This document shows, in pieces, positions 23,785-34,135 of a DNA stretch of 51,133 nucleotides. Origin of the DNA: Corinectria fuckeliana (lineage: Eukaryota > Ascomycota > Sordariomycetes > Hypocreales > Nectriaceae); contig WPDH01000308.1 in the NCBI GenBank assembly GCA_019137255.1, positions 1 to 51,133 of the forward strand, written 5' to 3'. Under the pieces are notes generated by a model. It was not told the DNA's origin, did no database searches, and saw nothing but the letters and a program-made list of their open reading frames with translations. The stretch's first letter is position 1, and each line of letters starts with the position of its first letter. Made by a program: the position numbers and the translations under genes.

Positions 23785-25353
23785 ATGGCTACTTCGGGTT
23801 CTTTCGTCCAGTCATGGGCCAAGGCGCAGCATTCACAAGCGCACTGCTTCAAGAAGGGCCCGATATTCTATCGCAACCTCGAAGCAGAGCTCAGCACTCT
23901 CAGGGAGAACCAGCGCTGCTTGTCAACCCACAACTACCCAGGACTGGGGACGACCATGATTGATTTCGCCTCGGCCGACATGCTCGGGCTCGGCTCCTCG
24001 GGCAAGATGCGTTCGGCCTTCATGGAGGAGCTCGCGCGAAGCCCCGACTGGTGGGTGAGCGCGTCCGGGCCGCGGTTGACGTTCGGCAATTCCAAGTACA
24101 TGGAGGACCTGGAGCATGACATCGCCTTGTTCCACGGCGCCGAAACGGCCCTGATGGCCGTCAACGGCGGCATGGCAAACGCCGCCATCTTTACGGCCGT
24201 CCCGCGTCCCGGCGACGCGCTCGTGTACGACGAGTTCATCCACGCAAGTGTGCACGACGGCATGAAGAACAGCCTTGCACTGTGCAAGAGGTCGTTCCGC
24301 CACAACAATGTGGAATCGTTCCAGGAGACATTGGAGGCGGTCCGCAGTTCCCAGCCGCTCATCCGTAACGGTACGCGGTGTGTTATCGTTGCTGTTGAAG
24401 GCATCTACAGCATGGACGGAGACGTGTGCCCTCTGCAGGAACTCGTCAACGCGGCCAAGGAAACCTTCCCTAATGGCAACGCGCAGTTCGTCATCGATGA
24501 AGCTCACTCCCATGGTGTCATTGGGCCCAACGGTGCAGGCCTCGTTTCGGCTCTGGGCCTTGAAAAGGAGATTGCTGTCCGGATGCATACACTTCCAAAG
24601 GCCATGGCGGCTGGTGGCGGTAAGCAAATGCCCCCTCGACTGACAACCTGTGATGGACTAGCCCCGACTAACGCGTGTTCTCCCTAGCTGTCATCTTGGG
24701 CAACAATACCATCCGGAATATTCTCCTGAATTTCGGAAAAAACATTCTATTTTCTGGGGCGCCAGGCTTTCCTCTGTTGGCGGCAATCCGGGTTGGATAC
24801 GACTTCTTGAAGACCGGCCAGACACAGCAGGTATGCAGAGCATGGTCGTCGAATCAAACTCCAACCATACACTCATCGCTAACATCAATCCGTGTATCAG
24901 GCACAAGACAGAATTGGACACGTGGCACGGCTGTTCAAGGAGAAAATGACAGCCCATCCGGTTTGGGAGGCAGCCAACGATGCCAAAATCCTGCGTGTTC
25001 CTCTGTGGGACCAAGACGAAGAAGAACAACGCTTCTGGACTCCCATCTGCCCCATATTGACGCGCCCAAATACGAAGCACAACGTCTTCCTCGCTTTTCA
25101 TCTGCAGCTCCATGGCTTCATCGCCTACCCCGTCTACTTTCCCGTGGTCCCCAAGTCGGCGGAGAGGGTGAGAATCATTTTCCATTCGTCAAACACAGAC
25201 GAACAGACCGAAGCACTAGCCTCATCTATTTGTTGCTGGGCGGAAGAAATGCTCGAAATCGACGAGGAAGGCGCTGGGAGAGTCAGACTACCAACTGCGG
25301 CTCGTCAGGCGTACGCTATGATGACGGAGGAAGGCTTGAATGGATCAGCATAG
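23785..25353 (+). CDS. PLP-dependent alpha-oxoamine synthase (AONS/SPT family)
   Basis: Encodes 476 aa in exons 23785-24619, 24688-24830 and 24901-25353; frame is kept at both joins. Family members join an acyl thioester to an amino acid with loss of CO2 (8-amino-7-oxononanoate synthase, serine palmitoyltransferase, FUM8). Visible marks are the PLP-stacking histidine in DEFIHAS (His153), EGIYSMDGD at 205-213, DEAHSHG (Asp239, His241) and the Schiff-base lysine in HTLPKAMAAGG (Lys272). The start ATG has a good context (TATCATGG). There is no N-terminal membrane helix, unlike SPT subunits. At 476 aa it is near the length of a stand-alone oxoamine synthase. Next to an HR-PKS without a release domain, it most likely takes the polyketide from the ACP and adds an amino-acid-derived unit. 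It is unlikely to be the biotin-pathway enzyme, given its location. Confidence 0.9.
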
Positions 25354-25695
25354 ACTGTTAGTTGTGAAAAGTATACTACCGCGCATAAAGTCTCAGGCAC
25401 TCAACGTAGCTCTGTTGGGTGGCCGTCTTGGGTGCATCCGGATCTCCGGTCTTCCTGTAGCTTTACTGGGTTCTCCTCCATCAACAACAGTTGCCGCGAT
25501 GAGCCCTTTGCCATGCATGTCTGTTCAATAAAACCGGCTTCGTGTCCACGGCCCTGGCTCTCTCTGCCTGAGCTCGGATCTAAAAACTATACAATCCGAT
25601 TCCAACATGAGAAAAGCTTTATAATATGGAGAGAGGGGGACAAAAATCGAACACATGTTAATGTTCGACAGTAACGAGCCGGATCATCCACCACC

Positions 25696-26430
25696 TTAAT
25701 CGCTCTTCCCCGTCTTCCCTGCCTTCGCAAAGGACGCCACCGTCGCCTTACCTGACTGCGCCAGGAGCAGCGCCGGGATCACAATCCAGAAGGCGTTCAG
25801 AAATACCATGTAGCCATAGAAGTAATAGATCTCTGGCCGGGAGAATTCGATGCCCCGTACCAGGTCCTCGTGGAAGAGGGTAGCGTAGTACAAAACATCG
25901 CCGTATAGCTGGCCGAGGCTGACGACCGTTTGAATAAAATGCCGGGCCGGGTGGGCGGCGGTGATTAGGTAAACAAGGAGGAACGAGAGTGGTCCCCAAG
26001 CGAAGGCGGTGATGGTCTCCATGCAGACCATGAAGGCGTCTCGAGTCAGATAACGCGAGTCGGAGAGGGAGTATTCTTTCCAGAGTTGAGAGAGGACGGA
26101 AGAGCCGCCGGCGACGTGGTAGAGGGCAAAATTACCTGGGACGGGGAGATGAAGGTCAGCAAGGAGGGGAGACTCCCGTCGAGTGAGGCGCAGACCTTCG
26201 AGGACGAGATGGATGCATCCGCACAGCACGAACCACAACGCCGTGGCTAGTTCGCCGGTAGGGAGGTTGGGCCGCGCGCGCCGGATGAGGAAGAATGCCG
26301 GTAGCAGGGCGCCGGAGCAAGCCGTGGCGAAGACGGCTACGATAGTCGGCGTGGAAAGGGTGTTGGCCGTGTAGTCCGGAATGGCGACGCCGGGGGGATA
26401 GTACGGGTGCGTGGAAGTGTTGCTGGCCAT
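25696..26430 (-). CDS. EBP-family (EXPERA) membrane isomerase
   Basis: Encodes 244 aa in one exon, with ATG at 26430. It resembles emopamil-binding protein, the sterol delta8-delta7 isomerase of the endoplasmic reticulum. The HPYYPP opening is at 8-13. Helix 1 is about 26-50. HLVLEG gives His74 and Glu78. WKEYSLSDSRY is at 117-127. METITAFAWGPLSF starts at 137 and contains Glu138. The late helix YGYMVFLNAFWIVIP starts at 205, with Asn212 and Trp215. These positions correspond to residues that shape the EBP active site. Four membrane helices are expected. It lies tail-to-tail with the oxoamine synthase, 342 bp apart. It may be a housekeeping sterol isomerase, or a cluster enzyme moving a double bond on the metabolite; position favours the second without proving it. 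Confidence 0.82.
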   Translation of the reverse strand: MASNTSTHPYYPPGVAIPDYTANTLSTPTIVAVFATACSGALLPAFFLIRRARPNLPTGELATALWFVLCGCIHLVLEGLRLTRRESPLLADLHLPVPGNFALYHVAGGSSVLSQLWKEYSLSDSRYLTRDAFMVCMETITAFAWGPLSFLLVYLITAAHPARHFIQTVVSLGQLYGDVLYYATLFHEDLVRGIEFSRPEIYYFYGYMVFLNAFWIVIPALLLAQSGKATVASFAKAGKTGKSD

Positions 26431-27048
26431 GTTGGGTGATCACTGACAGGAGCTCGTCCGTGGTGTAAAGAGTTTGGCTGTGGAAACGAACAGTTATGGA
26501 AGCCGAGATAGATAAATGAGTGAAAAATGTGAGTACAGGTTCAGGTTGACCCCAACGAAGGTAGGTGGTGGTCTAGGTCTAGATATCCTATTAACAGCTG
26601 TAAGGCTCCTTGTGGGTCACGGGACCCACCGCACCCCTGCCCGCGCCGCGAGGAACGCGGGGTGTAAACAGAATCAATCCACTTGGTGGGAGTCCCTGCT
26701 ATTATTTACTATTAACAAGTCCAGCCCGCTTACAGCGTACAGAAAGACGCCGGGCTTGTCAAGCTGGATTGAAAAATTTGTTGAGTAGGATTGCAGATTA
26801 TGCAAACGGCTCTTGACTATCCTTTTTTTACAGTTATCTACCTTATGCCTGTCGTAGGCATACTTAGCTAAGTAGACTACTAATTAGCGACGAGGCAGGC
26901 CCGGAACATGGCCACATGAATTTGGTCACCTGACCGCGTGTTAGATGATGCAGCCACTAGCAGATAGAACGCATGACCGCCATTTCACCCTTACAACCTC
27001 ACGCCGTATCACCGCCACTGTGACGACAGCATCTCGAAAACTGCCAAT
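26431..27048. other. Intergenic, divergent 5' flanks of EBP-like and F-box genes
   Basis: No gene is recognised. It holds a GC-rich imperfect palindrome (GGGTCACGGGACCC, 26616-26629) and an AT-rich patch near 26815-26890. Confidence 0.5.
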
Positions 27049-28014
27049 ATGGAATCGCAAGCTTGTCTACCCGCAAGCGTGAAGGTGCTTCACATCTCGG
27101 AACTCCTCGAGATGATTCTATTGCATCTCGATATGACCACGCTCCTGGTCTCAGCCTCCCGCGTTTGTAAGCGGTGGTCAGACACCATGGCAAACTCGCC
27201 TCGGATTCAACAGGCCTTGTTTTTCCGGCCGATAGCACCATTCTCTTCCTCGGCAAACACACCTACTCTCAACTCCCTCTTGGTCGAAAAGTTTGGGGAC
27301 GTCTTCTTCGACATAAAGGGGAAGAAAATCCGCATTCGGCGTGCCGAGTCTCTCTTCAGGCAACCTTGGTCTCCAGAATCTGCACTCAGATTACTAGCTC
27401 CGATAAGAAGCATTAGAGTTTTGGAACCTACCCGTCGACAGAGATGTTTCACTCGTAGCGGTGCTAGCTGGAGACGAATGCTGGTGTCCCAGCCGCCCCC
27501 ACCATTACTGGGTTTCGTCTGGTTCGAAAAAATCGACACTTGGTTTCAAAAGGTCCAATCAGCTTTGGTCAGTCCGGCCGCAGCACCTTCAAGACATGTC
27601 TTTGGCACCGGAGTGACCATGGGGCAGCTATACGACACTGTCCAGCATTTCTCGTGCGAGGCTGGTTTTTCGGTGAACTTCAAAATCTCGTGGAATAAGG
27701 CTCGCCAATCCTCTCCTACACCGCTCTGTCTAAAGGCTTGTGATGACCTCCTGAAAGGAACAAATGTCGTGGTTGAGTTTCATAAAAGCCCATTAGACAT
27801 AATAGACTGGGGATGTGGTCCTTACAGCATGGAAGCGATTAGGAACGTATTCCAGTGCGAAGATTTTGTTGGTCCTGAAATCTGCAATCTTACTGAGGTA
27901 CATGCCACAGAATTTGAAGGTATCGGACTTGATATCGAAAATTTGGATTATTGTTATACAGATTATAGCATGCATCCAAACAGATGCAGTAGTATAATTG
28001 AGCCTTCCTTATAA
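27049..28014 (+). CDS. F-box domain protein
   Basis: Encodes 321 aa without introns. An F-box lies at about 13-60: ISELLEMILLHLDM, then LLVSASRVCKRWSDTM and a region ending IQQALFF. This is the usual Skp1-binding helix pattern. The rest has no recognised repeat and ends with aromatic-rich sequence. F-box proteins with short unassigned C-termini are a large, fast-changing family in filamentous fungi. They act in SCF ubiquitin ligases, with the substrate chosen by the C-terminal part. Nothing links it to the neighbouring metabolite cluster. GC falls towards the 3' end and the DNA after the stop is AT-rich. Confidence 0.8.
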   Translation: MESQACLPASVKVLHISELLEMILLHLDMTTLLVSASRVCKRWSDTMANSPRIQQALFFRPIAPFSSSANTPTLNSLLVEKFGDVFFDIKGKKIRIRRAESLFRQPWSPESALRLLAPIRSIRVLEPTRRQRCFTRSGASWRRMLVSQPPPPLLGFVWFEKIDTWFQKVQSALVSPAAAPSRHVFGTGVTMGQLYDTVQHFSCEAGFSVNFKISWNKARQSSPTPLCLKACDDLLKGTNVVVEFHKSPLDIIDWGCGPYSMEAIRNVFQCEDFVGPEICNLTEVHATEFEGIGLDIENLDYCYTDYSMHPNRCSSIIEPSL

Positions 28015-28236
28015 GCAATGATACATCTTATTTGACTTCAGCAATTACTACGTCATTAGAGGAGCCTTAATAAAAAGTGAGAAGTAACAGGGCTGTAAGC
28101 TAACTTAGCAGTGTCTTCAGCTAATGCTTATAATGAATTGCAGGCAGCCTATCATACATGTACACTTGTTATTATGCTAGGAAATCCACTCTCAGGGGAA
28201 TTACATTAACCGTCGCAGTAAGTCAAGTGCGATTGC

Positions 28237-28683
28237 CTATTCTTCCTCCTCCACCCGGGTGGCTGGCGGACTTAGGGACAACACCCTGTACGATGTCCTT
28301 CTCGTTTCCTTGAATAAAAGTGTAGGTCCTCGGGACAATTCAACCCGCTGATCCAATTTCTCCCTCTCATCGAAACTGACCGAGCAAATGCAGACGGCTT
28401 TGGTCGGAAGCTCGTCGTATCCTGGAATTTCGAAGAGTGTGGTAGTTTCGACAACCTCCGGCACGGACGTCCTCTCGATGATCTGCTGAAGCTGCTGTGC
28501 AGTGGTGATCGCACTTCCGTCTCCAATGATGACTGGGAACTCAAGCGGAGGGTGAACGTAGTCTGTAGCGTACGCCTTTCTAGCGGCCTCCCAAACTTCC
28601 GGGCGGAGAAGCTTTCTGGTCTCGGGCTGTTTCTTCGATTCCACAATCGCCTTTCCCAGTGTTTTTGCCAGATTGTCAGGCAT
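28237..28683 (-). CDS. Hypothetical protein, 148 aa
   Basis: One-exon frame from ATG 28683; the open frame extends upstream but with no ATG. The protein starts with a lysine-rich helix (MPDNLAKTLGKAIVESKK), has a mixed middle with PEVVETTTLFEIPGYDELP, and ends in a run of glutamates. No signal peptide, membrane segment or known domain is seen. Codon use looks ordinary for the window. It could be a real lineage-specific gene; RNA evidence would decide. Confidence 0.45.
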   Translation of the reverse strand: MPDNLAKTLGKAIVESKKQPETRKLLRPEVWEAARKAYATDYVHPPLEFPVIIGDGSAITTAQQLQQIIERTSVPEVVETTTLFEIPGYDELPTKAVCICSVSFDEREKLDQRVELSRGPTLLFKETRRTSYRVLSLSPPATRVEEEE

Positions 28684-29560
28684 GATAACGGTTGTATGCG
28701 TAGTGGCAAGGCGGCAACGCTGAAGGGTGGGATGATGCTGTGATAGAAGTACGATCCTTCGTTGCAACTATCAAAGTCGGGCGATGATACAATGAACCGC
28801 CGTGAGAGACGTGGTGAGGGACGTGATGAGGGACGTAATAGGGGATGTGCAAGAATGGATGATTGTGAAAAGTGCAGGATTATCGCCTGGTCATGAACTC
28901 AGAGGTCTTCTTGGCGCTACAGAGTTGCCTAAGGCATCCGTCTAACCATCTCACAGACAGTCTGCCACCCCGGTTCTCACACAACCAACACAGTGGAGAC
29001 AGGCGGGCGCTTCAACAATATGGCGTTTGACGCGCTTCCCAAATCGGCAGTGAGCGCCGTCAAGAGCACAGGGGACAACCAACAAGTTCATGTTGCTCAT
29101 TGAATTGTGACTAATGGATTATATTGGAAGCGGCTACCTGAAACCTTGGCCGTCAATCGCAAGCCCTACCCTTCCACTTAGGCATTGCCGCTAAGCCGGG
29201 CGGCTAGAAGTCATGTCATGACTCAGAAATAGCAAGATTTGATGCCCATAACACTAGAATGTTACTATTTCGATCGAAAGCGGGCGGTTAAAGAAACAAA
29301 CAGGCCCGAGTGTCAGGATGTAGCCGGGCCGCAAGCGAGCGGTGTCGGCCCAGAAGGATTGAATCTAAGGACGACGGTCTCACCAACATCCAAGTCAGGA
29401 TCTCAAGTATATTACATGGCCGCGTAGCTCGCACAATGCTACTTTTTCCATTCAAATTAGCATTTCATACTTCCTTGACAACTCTTCTAAACACTGCAAT
29501 CTTCCAACACCACAATCCCCAACACCGCAACCTTCCAACACCGCAATCTCCCATTCCAAC
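28684..29560. other. Intergenic 28.7-29.6 kb
   Basis: No gene is recognised. Short imperfect repeats of the type CAACACCGCAA occur just before the amidoligase start, about 29500-29560. Confidence 0.45.
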
Positions 29561-30840
29561 ATGACAGCCTTTACTTTCGGACTGGAGATTGAACTCCTCA
29601 TCAAGCCCAAAGAGGGAAGGGAAGGGAACTAAAGAACTTCACTGCTTTGATGGTCCAGTATGGGTGGAACCGCGCTGTCACCCTCAGGTCCGCGGTAGCG
29701 GATCAGCAGAGAAACAGATTGGCTTTGAGAAGGGCACTGGCCGAAGTGTTCACGGCGGAAGGTATCGCTTCCAATACGTCGACCAGTAGCGGCTACAACA
29801 GCTGGACTGTTGCCGAAGAGACGTGCCTCGATGAGGTGCCAGGCTACTGTGAGTTTGATTTTACTTCCAAGTTATGGTGGCAATGCGTTGACAATAGACC
29901 AGGGAGGGTCGAGTTCATTTCGAGAATCCTGTCTACTGCCTAGAACTGGACAGCAGAGGTTCAAACGGTGTTCCGATTGATTCATACCTTTTGTCATGTG
30001 CTTCTTACCACCGGGTGCTCCACCCACATTCACGTTGCCCCTGTAGCCAACCAGGGAGTCTACACACCTGAGCAGGTCATTAGCATGATGAAGGCCATGG
30101 CATACCTTGACGATCCGATCACCCGCATGATGCCTGCCGATCGCAAGAATAACGAATACGCCGTTTCCAACGTGGCAGACAGGATCGAGGTGTTCAAAAC
30201 ATTCACAAAAGCTTATCAAAGAATCCCAGACACTACCTGGAAGCCTTTGTTCGAGTTTATTGAACAGAAGGTGACCAAGGCCAGACAGCGAGCACCACAT
30301 TTCTGGACGACTGTCATCACCACTGACTTGTTCCCGTCCAAGTACGTGTCATGGAACTTCAAGCCTCTCATTGACTGTGGGACCATTGAGTTCAGGAGGC
30401 CACCAGGTGTGTTGGATGCAGGCCATGCCTGTCACTGGGTCGCTTTTGCGACAGGCTTTGCAGCAGCGGCCGTGAGCTTTCCTTGGAACAGATTCGAGGC
30501 CTCGAGAACCATACCCGACGTTTCGTTTGGCCAGCGTTTCATCATGGATGGTGCTCGGTCTCTGGGACCCGCTACAGGCCTTGCTCTGAGACCGGAATTG
30601 ATGGCCGAGGATCTCAGCCCCCCATTGATGCTTACTGCAGGCCAGCTTGCCGCCATAAAGATGAAGAAGGAAAAGGAGAAGGACAAGCCGAGCCCCTTTT
30701 CTGTGAAGGTGAGTCATGCACAGTTAGAACCGATGAGTGTGCTTTCCGAGTCTAACTTTCACTCCCAGGCATCTTCGCGGCCCAATTCGCCCGCGACAAG
30801 CCGGTCATCGTCATCATCCTCAAACTCGAGACGCAGGTAA
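29561..30840 (+). pseudogene. Amidoligase-family gene, broken by frameshift and stop
   Basis: Amidoligase_2-type proteins are ATP-grasp-like relatives of glutamine synthetase that form amide bonds; fungal members have no settled role. Seen here are the N-terminal FGLEIELLIKPK after ATG 29561, then VEFISRIL near 29910, CSTHIHV near 30015 and a late TIEFRRPPG near 30385. Two lesions break it. A one-base frame change in the purine run about 29612-29628 separates the start from the rest. A TAG at 29941-29943 interrupts the frame between VEFISRIL and NWTAEVQTVF; it could be a C-to-T change from CAG. An intron at 29849-29902 removes poorly matching sequence and keeps the frame. The C-terminus is a serine-rich tail, with a possible in-frame intron at 30709-30768. 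Sequencing error could explain either lesion, but both together favour a dying gene. Confidence 0.65.
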
Positions 30841-31697
30841 CAAGTCCGACTATGGAACGGGGATTCACGGTAGAAGTTGTGCCTTGGTTATCCTGGATGT
30901 TTGCTCATTTGTTGAGTGGCTAGCTTAGACTGAATGCTGTACTTTCAATGCACTGTTTTCATGTTGACCTATACGATTCTCTCTAGCACGTTCTATGTAT
31001 TTCGTGACAAACATGCGTTGAGTTTTGTTCTCAACCTTGGCGACAGACTTGCACCAGTATCAATTACATTGACTGGTCGGGGATTGCTGAACAGGCTTTA
31101 TCATACTGCCATACACTTCAATACAACGTCATGGCAAGCCATGTAATGAAGATGCGGTGGTTACGGCTAGTAAAAGGTTGAAGATAATAGCACCATCTTC
31201 GCCGCGTTGGTGGCCACGCCGTACTCGGCGACCCTGTTAAGTTGGGTGGCTATATAACTTGATGGTTCTAGCAGATGCTGTAAGGATTAGCGGAGAAGCT
31301 CGATAAAGCATTGGTTAATCTCTGTACTGTTATGTGGGTAAGATGAAACAATCAACGCCTCCAATCTCAACGCCATTCCTCCGTTTGTTCATAATACCCA
31401 ACTCAGCTGAGGGTGGTTTTAATCTGAAGCGACAAGTGAGTAGACAGACACAAAGGCTGGAAATGCTCACACAATAAGAAGTAGAGGGAGTCCTAATACA
31501 TCTACAGACCCTAGCTATACCTTAAACCCGATCTGTCCGACTGTCCAGGTTGTCGAGCACCAAACGGCGACGAGACAGTATGTGCAGTTCCAACAGTTGG
31601 GTGTCCTCCTGTCACTCATGCCAATGGTGACTACCCTGTTGAGAAAGAACCGCAGCGCAAGCCAAGATGATCTCATGTTGAGGCACTCGGTCTCAAA

Positions 31698-31761
31698 GCA
31701 AGCACTAGCAGCTGTCGTTGCTGAAGCGATCCTGTAAGACGAGTAGTGATATGTTGAACGT
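31698..31761 (+). repeat. Dispersed repeat B, copy 2
   Basis: About 64 bp matching 20588-20651 in the same orientation, mainly with C/T and G/A differences. This copy is the more A/T-rich of the two, so it has probably been mutated more. Confidence 0.6.
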
Positions 31762-32200
31762 CACCTCGTAGTGATTCAATCGGCGATAACCACGGAAGGC
31801 CTTCCCAACCGTCTGTAGACTTGGGCACATGTGAGGATGCTGCACCCACACTCAGCACGAGTGTTACTTTAGACAGTTACTTCAGATACAACACTTGGTG
31901 CAGGACTTGGCCCCTAGAACACGTATTGCTGTTGTTGAGGATGCTGGGTGCGTCGCTTTGATACTATGACCCAACATTCGCTGTCCTATGGCATGCAGGC
32001 GATAAGGTGGTGAGCATCAATTTTAAAGTGGCCGCGGGATCTTCACTTGTAGCGGGCCTCAGATTCCCCCACGGTGTCTCGTCATCGGGATATCATCAAT
32101 CATTCCAGGATCATTTCTAGTGCAGATTGTTTCTCCAATTCTTCTGGCATGTAGATGGATGGGAGGGATCCTTGGGGGGGGGGGAGCTAGGCCTACCCCG

Positions 32201-32225
32201 CTGCCGCTGCCGCTGCCGCTGCCGG
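32201..32225 (+). repeat. (CTGCCG)n microsatellite
   Basis: About four copies of CTGCCG followed by GC-rich sequence. Non-coding context. Confidence 0.85.
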
Positions 32226-32825
32226 CGTCTATCTTTTAAACCAAAGGAGTACAGTGCAATGCAGATCTCCAAGATGTCGTAACCGCACCCTTCTATGTGA
32301 ACCTCATGCGAGGAGATGGTGGTGATGCAACGGTCTCGGGGAGCTAACAGAGAGAGCATTGGAAGCCTTGATGGGCCTCTGGGAACGCGCCCAGCCTTCA
32401 AGGCCCATCTGTTGACCACCCGCACTCATCATCTGCGGGAGCGTGGCGCTCATACGTAGTTCACACCAACAAACACAAGTTAGGGAGGGCCGGAGTCGGG
32501 GAAGCTTTGCTGACACTACGAATACACACACTGGAACCCGGTTTGGGATGGCTACCTAAACTAGCACACCTGACAGAATAAGCTCGGGTGGTTTGCAGGG
32601 GAGCATGCACAGTGGTCGCGGCGAGTTGAGGGGTAAGAGAAGTTGAAGGCGAGCCGGAGGGCATCCTACACCAATTTAGGCACTCCGTCGGTGGAGATGC
32701 ACGTAGAAAGATAGGCGCCGCAGCGCTATCTGCGGCAAGTCCGCCACCACCCCTGGTCCGGCTTCAAACTCGATATTCAGGCGCGGGGTAATTAGTTGTG
32801 ATGTTGGTCGCAGAGGCCGAAAGTG

Positions 32826-32872
32826 CATGTGTGTGTGCGTGTGTGCGTGTGTGCGTGTGTGTGCGTGCGCGT
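32826..32872 (+). repeat. GT/GC dinucleotide tract
   Basis: Mixed TG and CG dinucleotide run of about 45 bp in non-coding DNA. Confidence 0.85.
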
Positions 32873-34018
32873 CCCCGGAGTTAAGGTGTCTGGTGTGGTC
32901 GTTCCTATTGGCGATGAACAGTTGGGATGTGCAGTAGGGGTGGTTGAGTTGTTTTGAGGGGATGGAGGGAGGGAGAGGGAAGAACTCAGAGATGGGGAGA
33001 GGAGAGGAGAGAGAGGAGAGAGAGCAAAGAAGATGGAACTTGACTCGCACGTCTCCATCAGACTAACGCTGGGTGTTCCATTGTTTACAAAAAAAGACAT
33101 GCACGCCGAAACGGACACCGGTCGCTGTAGAAAGACGTTCGGCGATTCTGGGGGCCGGGTTTTTAGGCACCTATCAAAAAGGCCCGAGAGGAGTGACGAG
33201 GTGAGACAACAACAGAGTGAGGCAAAACAAGAATAGAGGGAGGAAAGTCCCCGATGTTATGCCACGCCATGTACCCTCGAAGGCGGCAGCCAGACATTTC
33301 GGACCGGCTCTAGGCTCCATCGACAATGAGACATGGCAATTCCTCTTTGGCGATAAAAAAAAAAAAAAAAGTGAGGCTCCCAGCTGGGCTCCATAATTAA
33401 AAACAAAATCCAGCCGCCGTATCTATTATTATCGGCACATCACCTCACTACGCACGAGATTTTGATAAGCCAGATGAAGGAATTCTCGCTTGGGCCTTAA
33501 GGGGTCGCATTGTGCGCTGACCTAACGCGCCATGTGAGGTCATGGTGCCGCCGTTCCCGGCTGAGCTGGACCGGGCCCGACGCCAGGGATTAGGCCGATG
33601 CGTCCAGTAGTCCAGTAGGCGTCGGATGCGAATGGGTGTTCGGCGTCGTGGGGGTTTCTGCCGCCCTGTCAATTGCCCACCGTGCTATCGTGAGCGACGC
33701 TATTGGGTAATCTCTCTCTCCCTTGTCGGGGCTAGGGTCTTTCCCCCCCCCCGGGACGGGCATGGCGACATGGCGTGCCTCACATGAAAGACGAGTGTGC
33801 ATTGTCAACATTGTGTGTTCTTGATACGGAGCCGCCTTGTTGGGATATATATGCCCTCGCTCCTGGGCTTGCTTGCCTCTCGGTCTCTTCCCTTGATTCC
33901 GGACATCCACACATCTGCCTATCACTGCCAACCATATCAACCATACCAAACATACCCAGACCTACCAGCCCTACCAAGATATACGTGCTATTAGTCTCAT
34001 CTACAGGCTACCACCACA

Positions 34019-34021
<3 letters not shown>

Positions 34022-34056
<35 letters not shown>
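34022..34056 (+). repeat. CA dinucleotide microsatellite
   Basis: About 17 CA units, 80 bp upstream of the next gene start, so probably in its promoter or 5' UTR. Length is likely variable between strains. Confidence 0.9.
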
Positions 34057-34061
<5 letters not shown>

Positions 34062-34135
34062 GCCGATCCAAGATTCACTTCACCCTAAAATCTGCCATCT
34101 CAGATCTCTAGCTGTCGGCCCTACGCTTGCCCAAG

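Larger units (their letters stand above)
30841..34135. other. Long intergenic region with microsatellites
   Basis: About 3.3 kb with no supportable gene. It holds dispersed repeat B copy 2, a G run near 32173, a (CTGCCG)n tract, a GT tract, a purine-rich stretch at 32940-33030, an A run near 33354-33370 and a CA tract. Open frames here are low-complexity (His/Thr- or Ser/Pro-rich) products of these tracts. Confidence 0.55.

Noticed and set aside
29303..29375. Possible tRNA-like GC-rich stretch
   Set aside because: No acceptor stem pairing or T-arm consensus could be matched by eye.
32676..33236. His/Thr-rich and Ser/Pro-rich frames
   Set aside because: They are translations of the GT dinucleotide tract and purine-rich low-complexity DNA.
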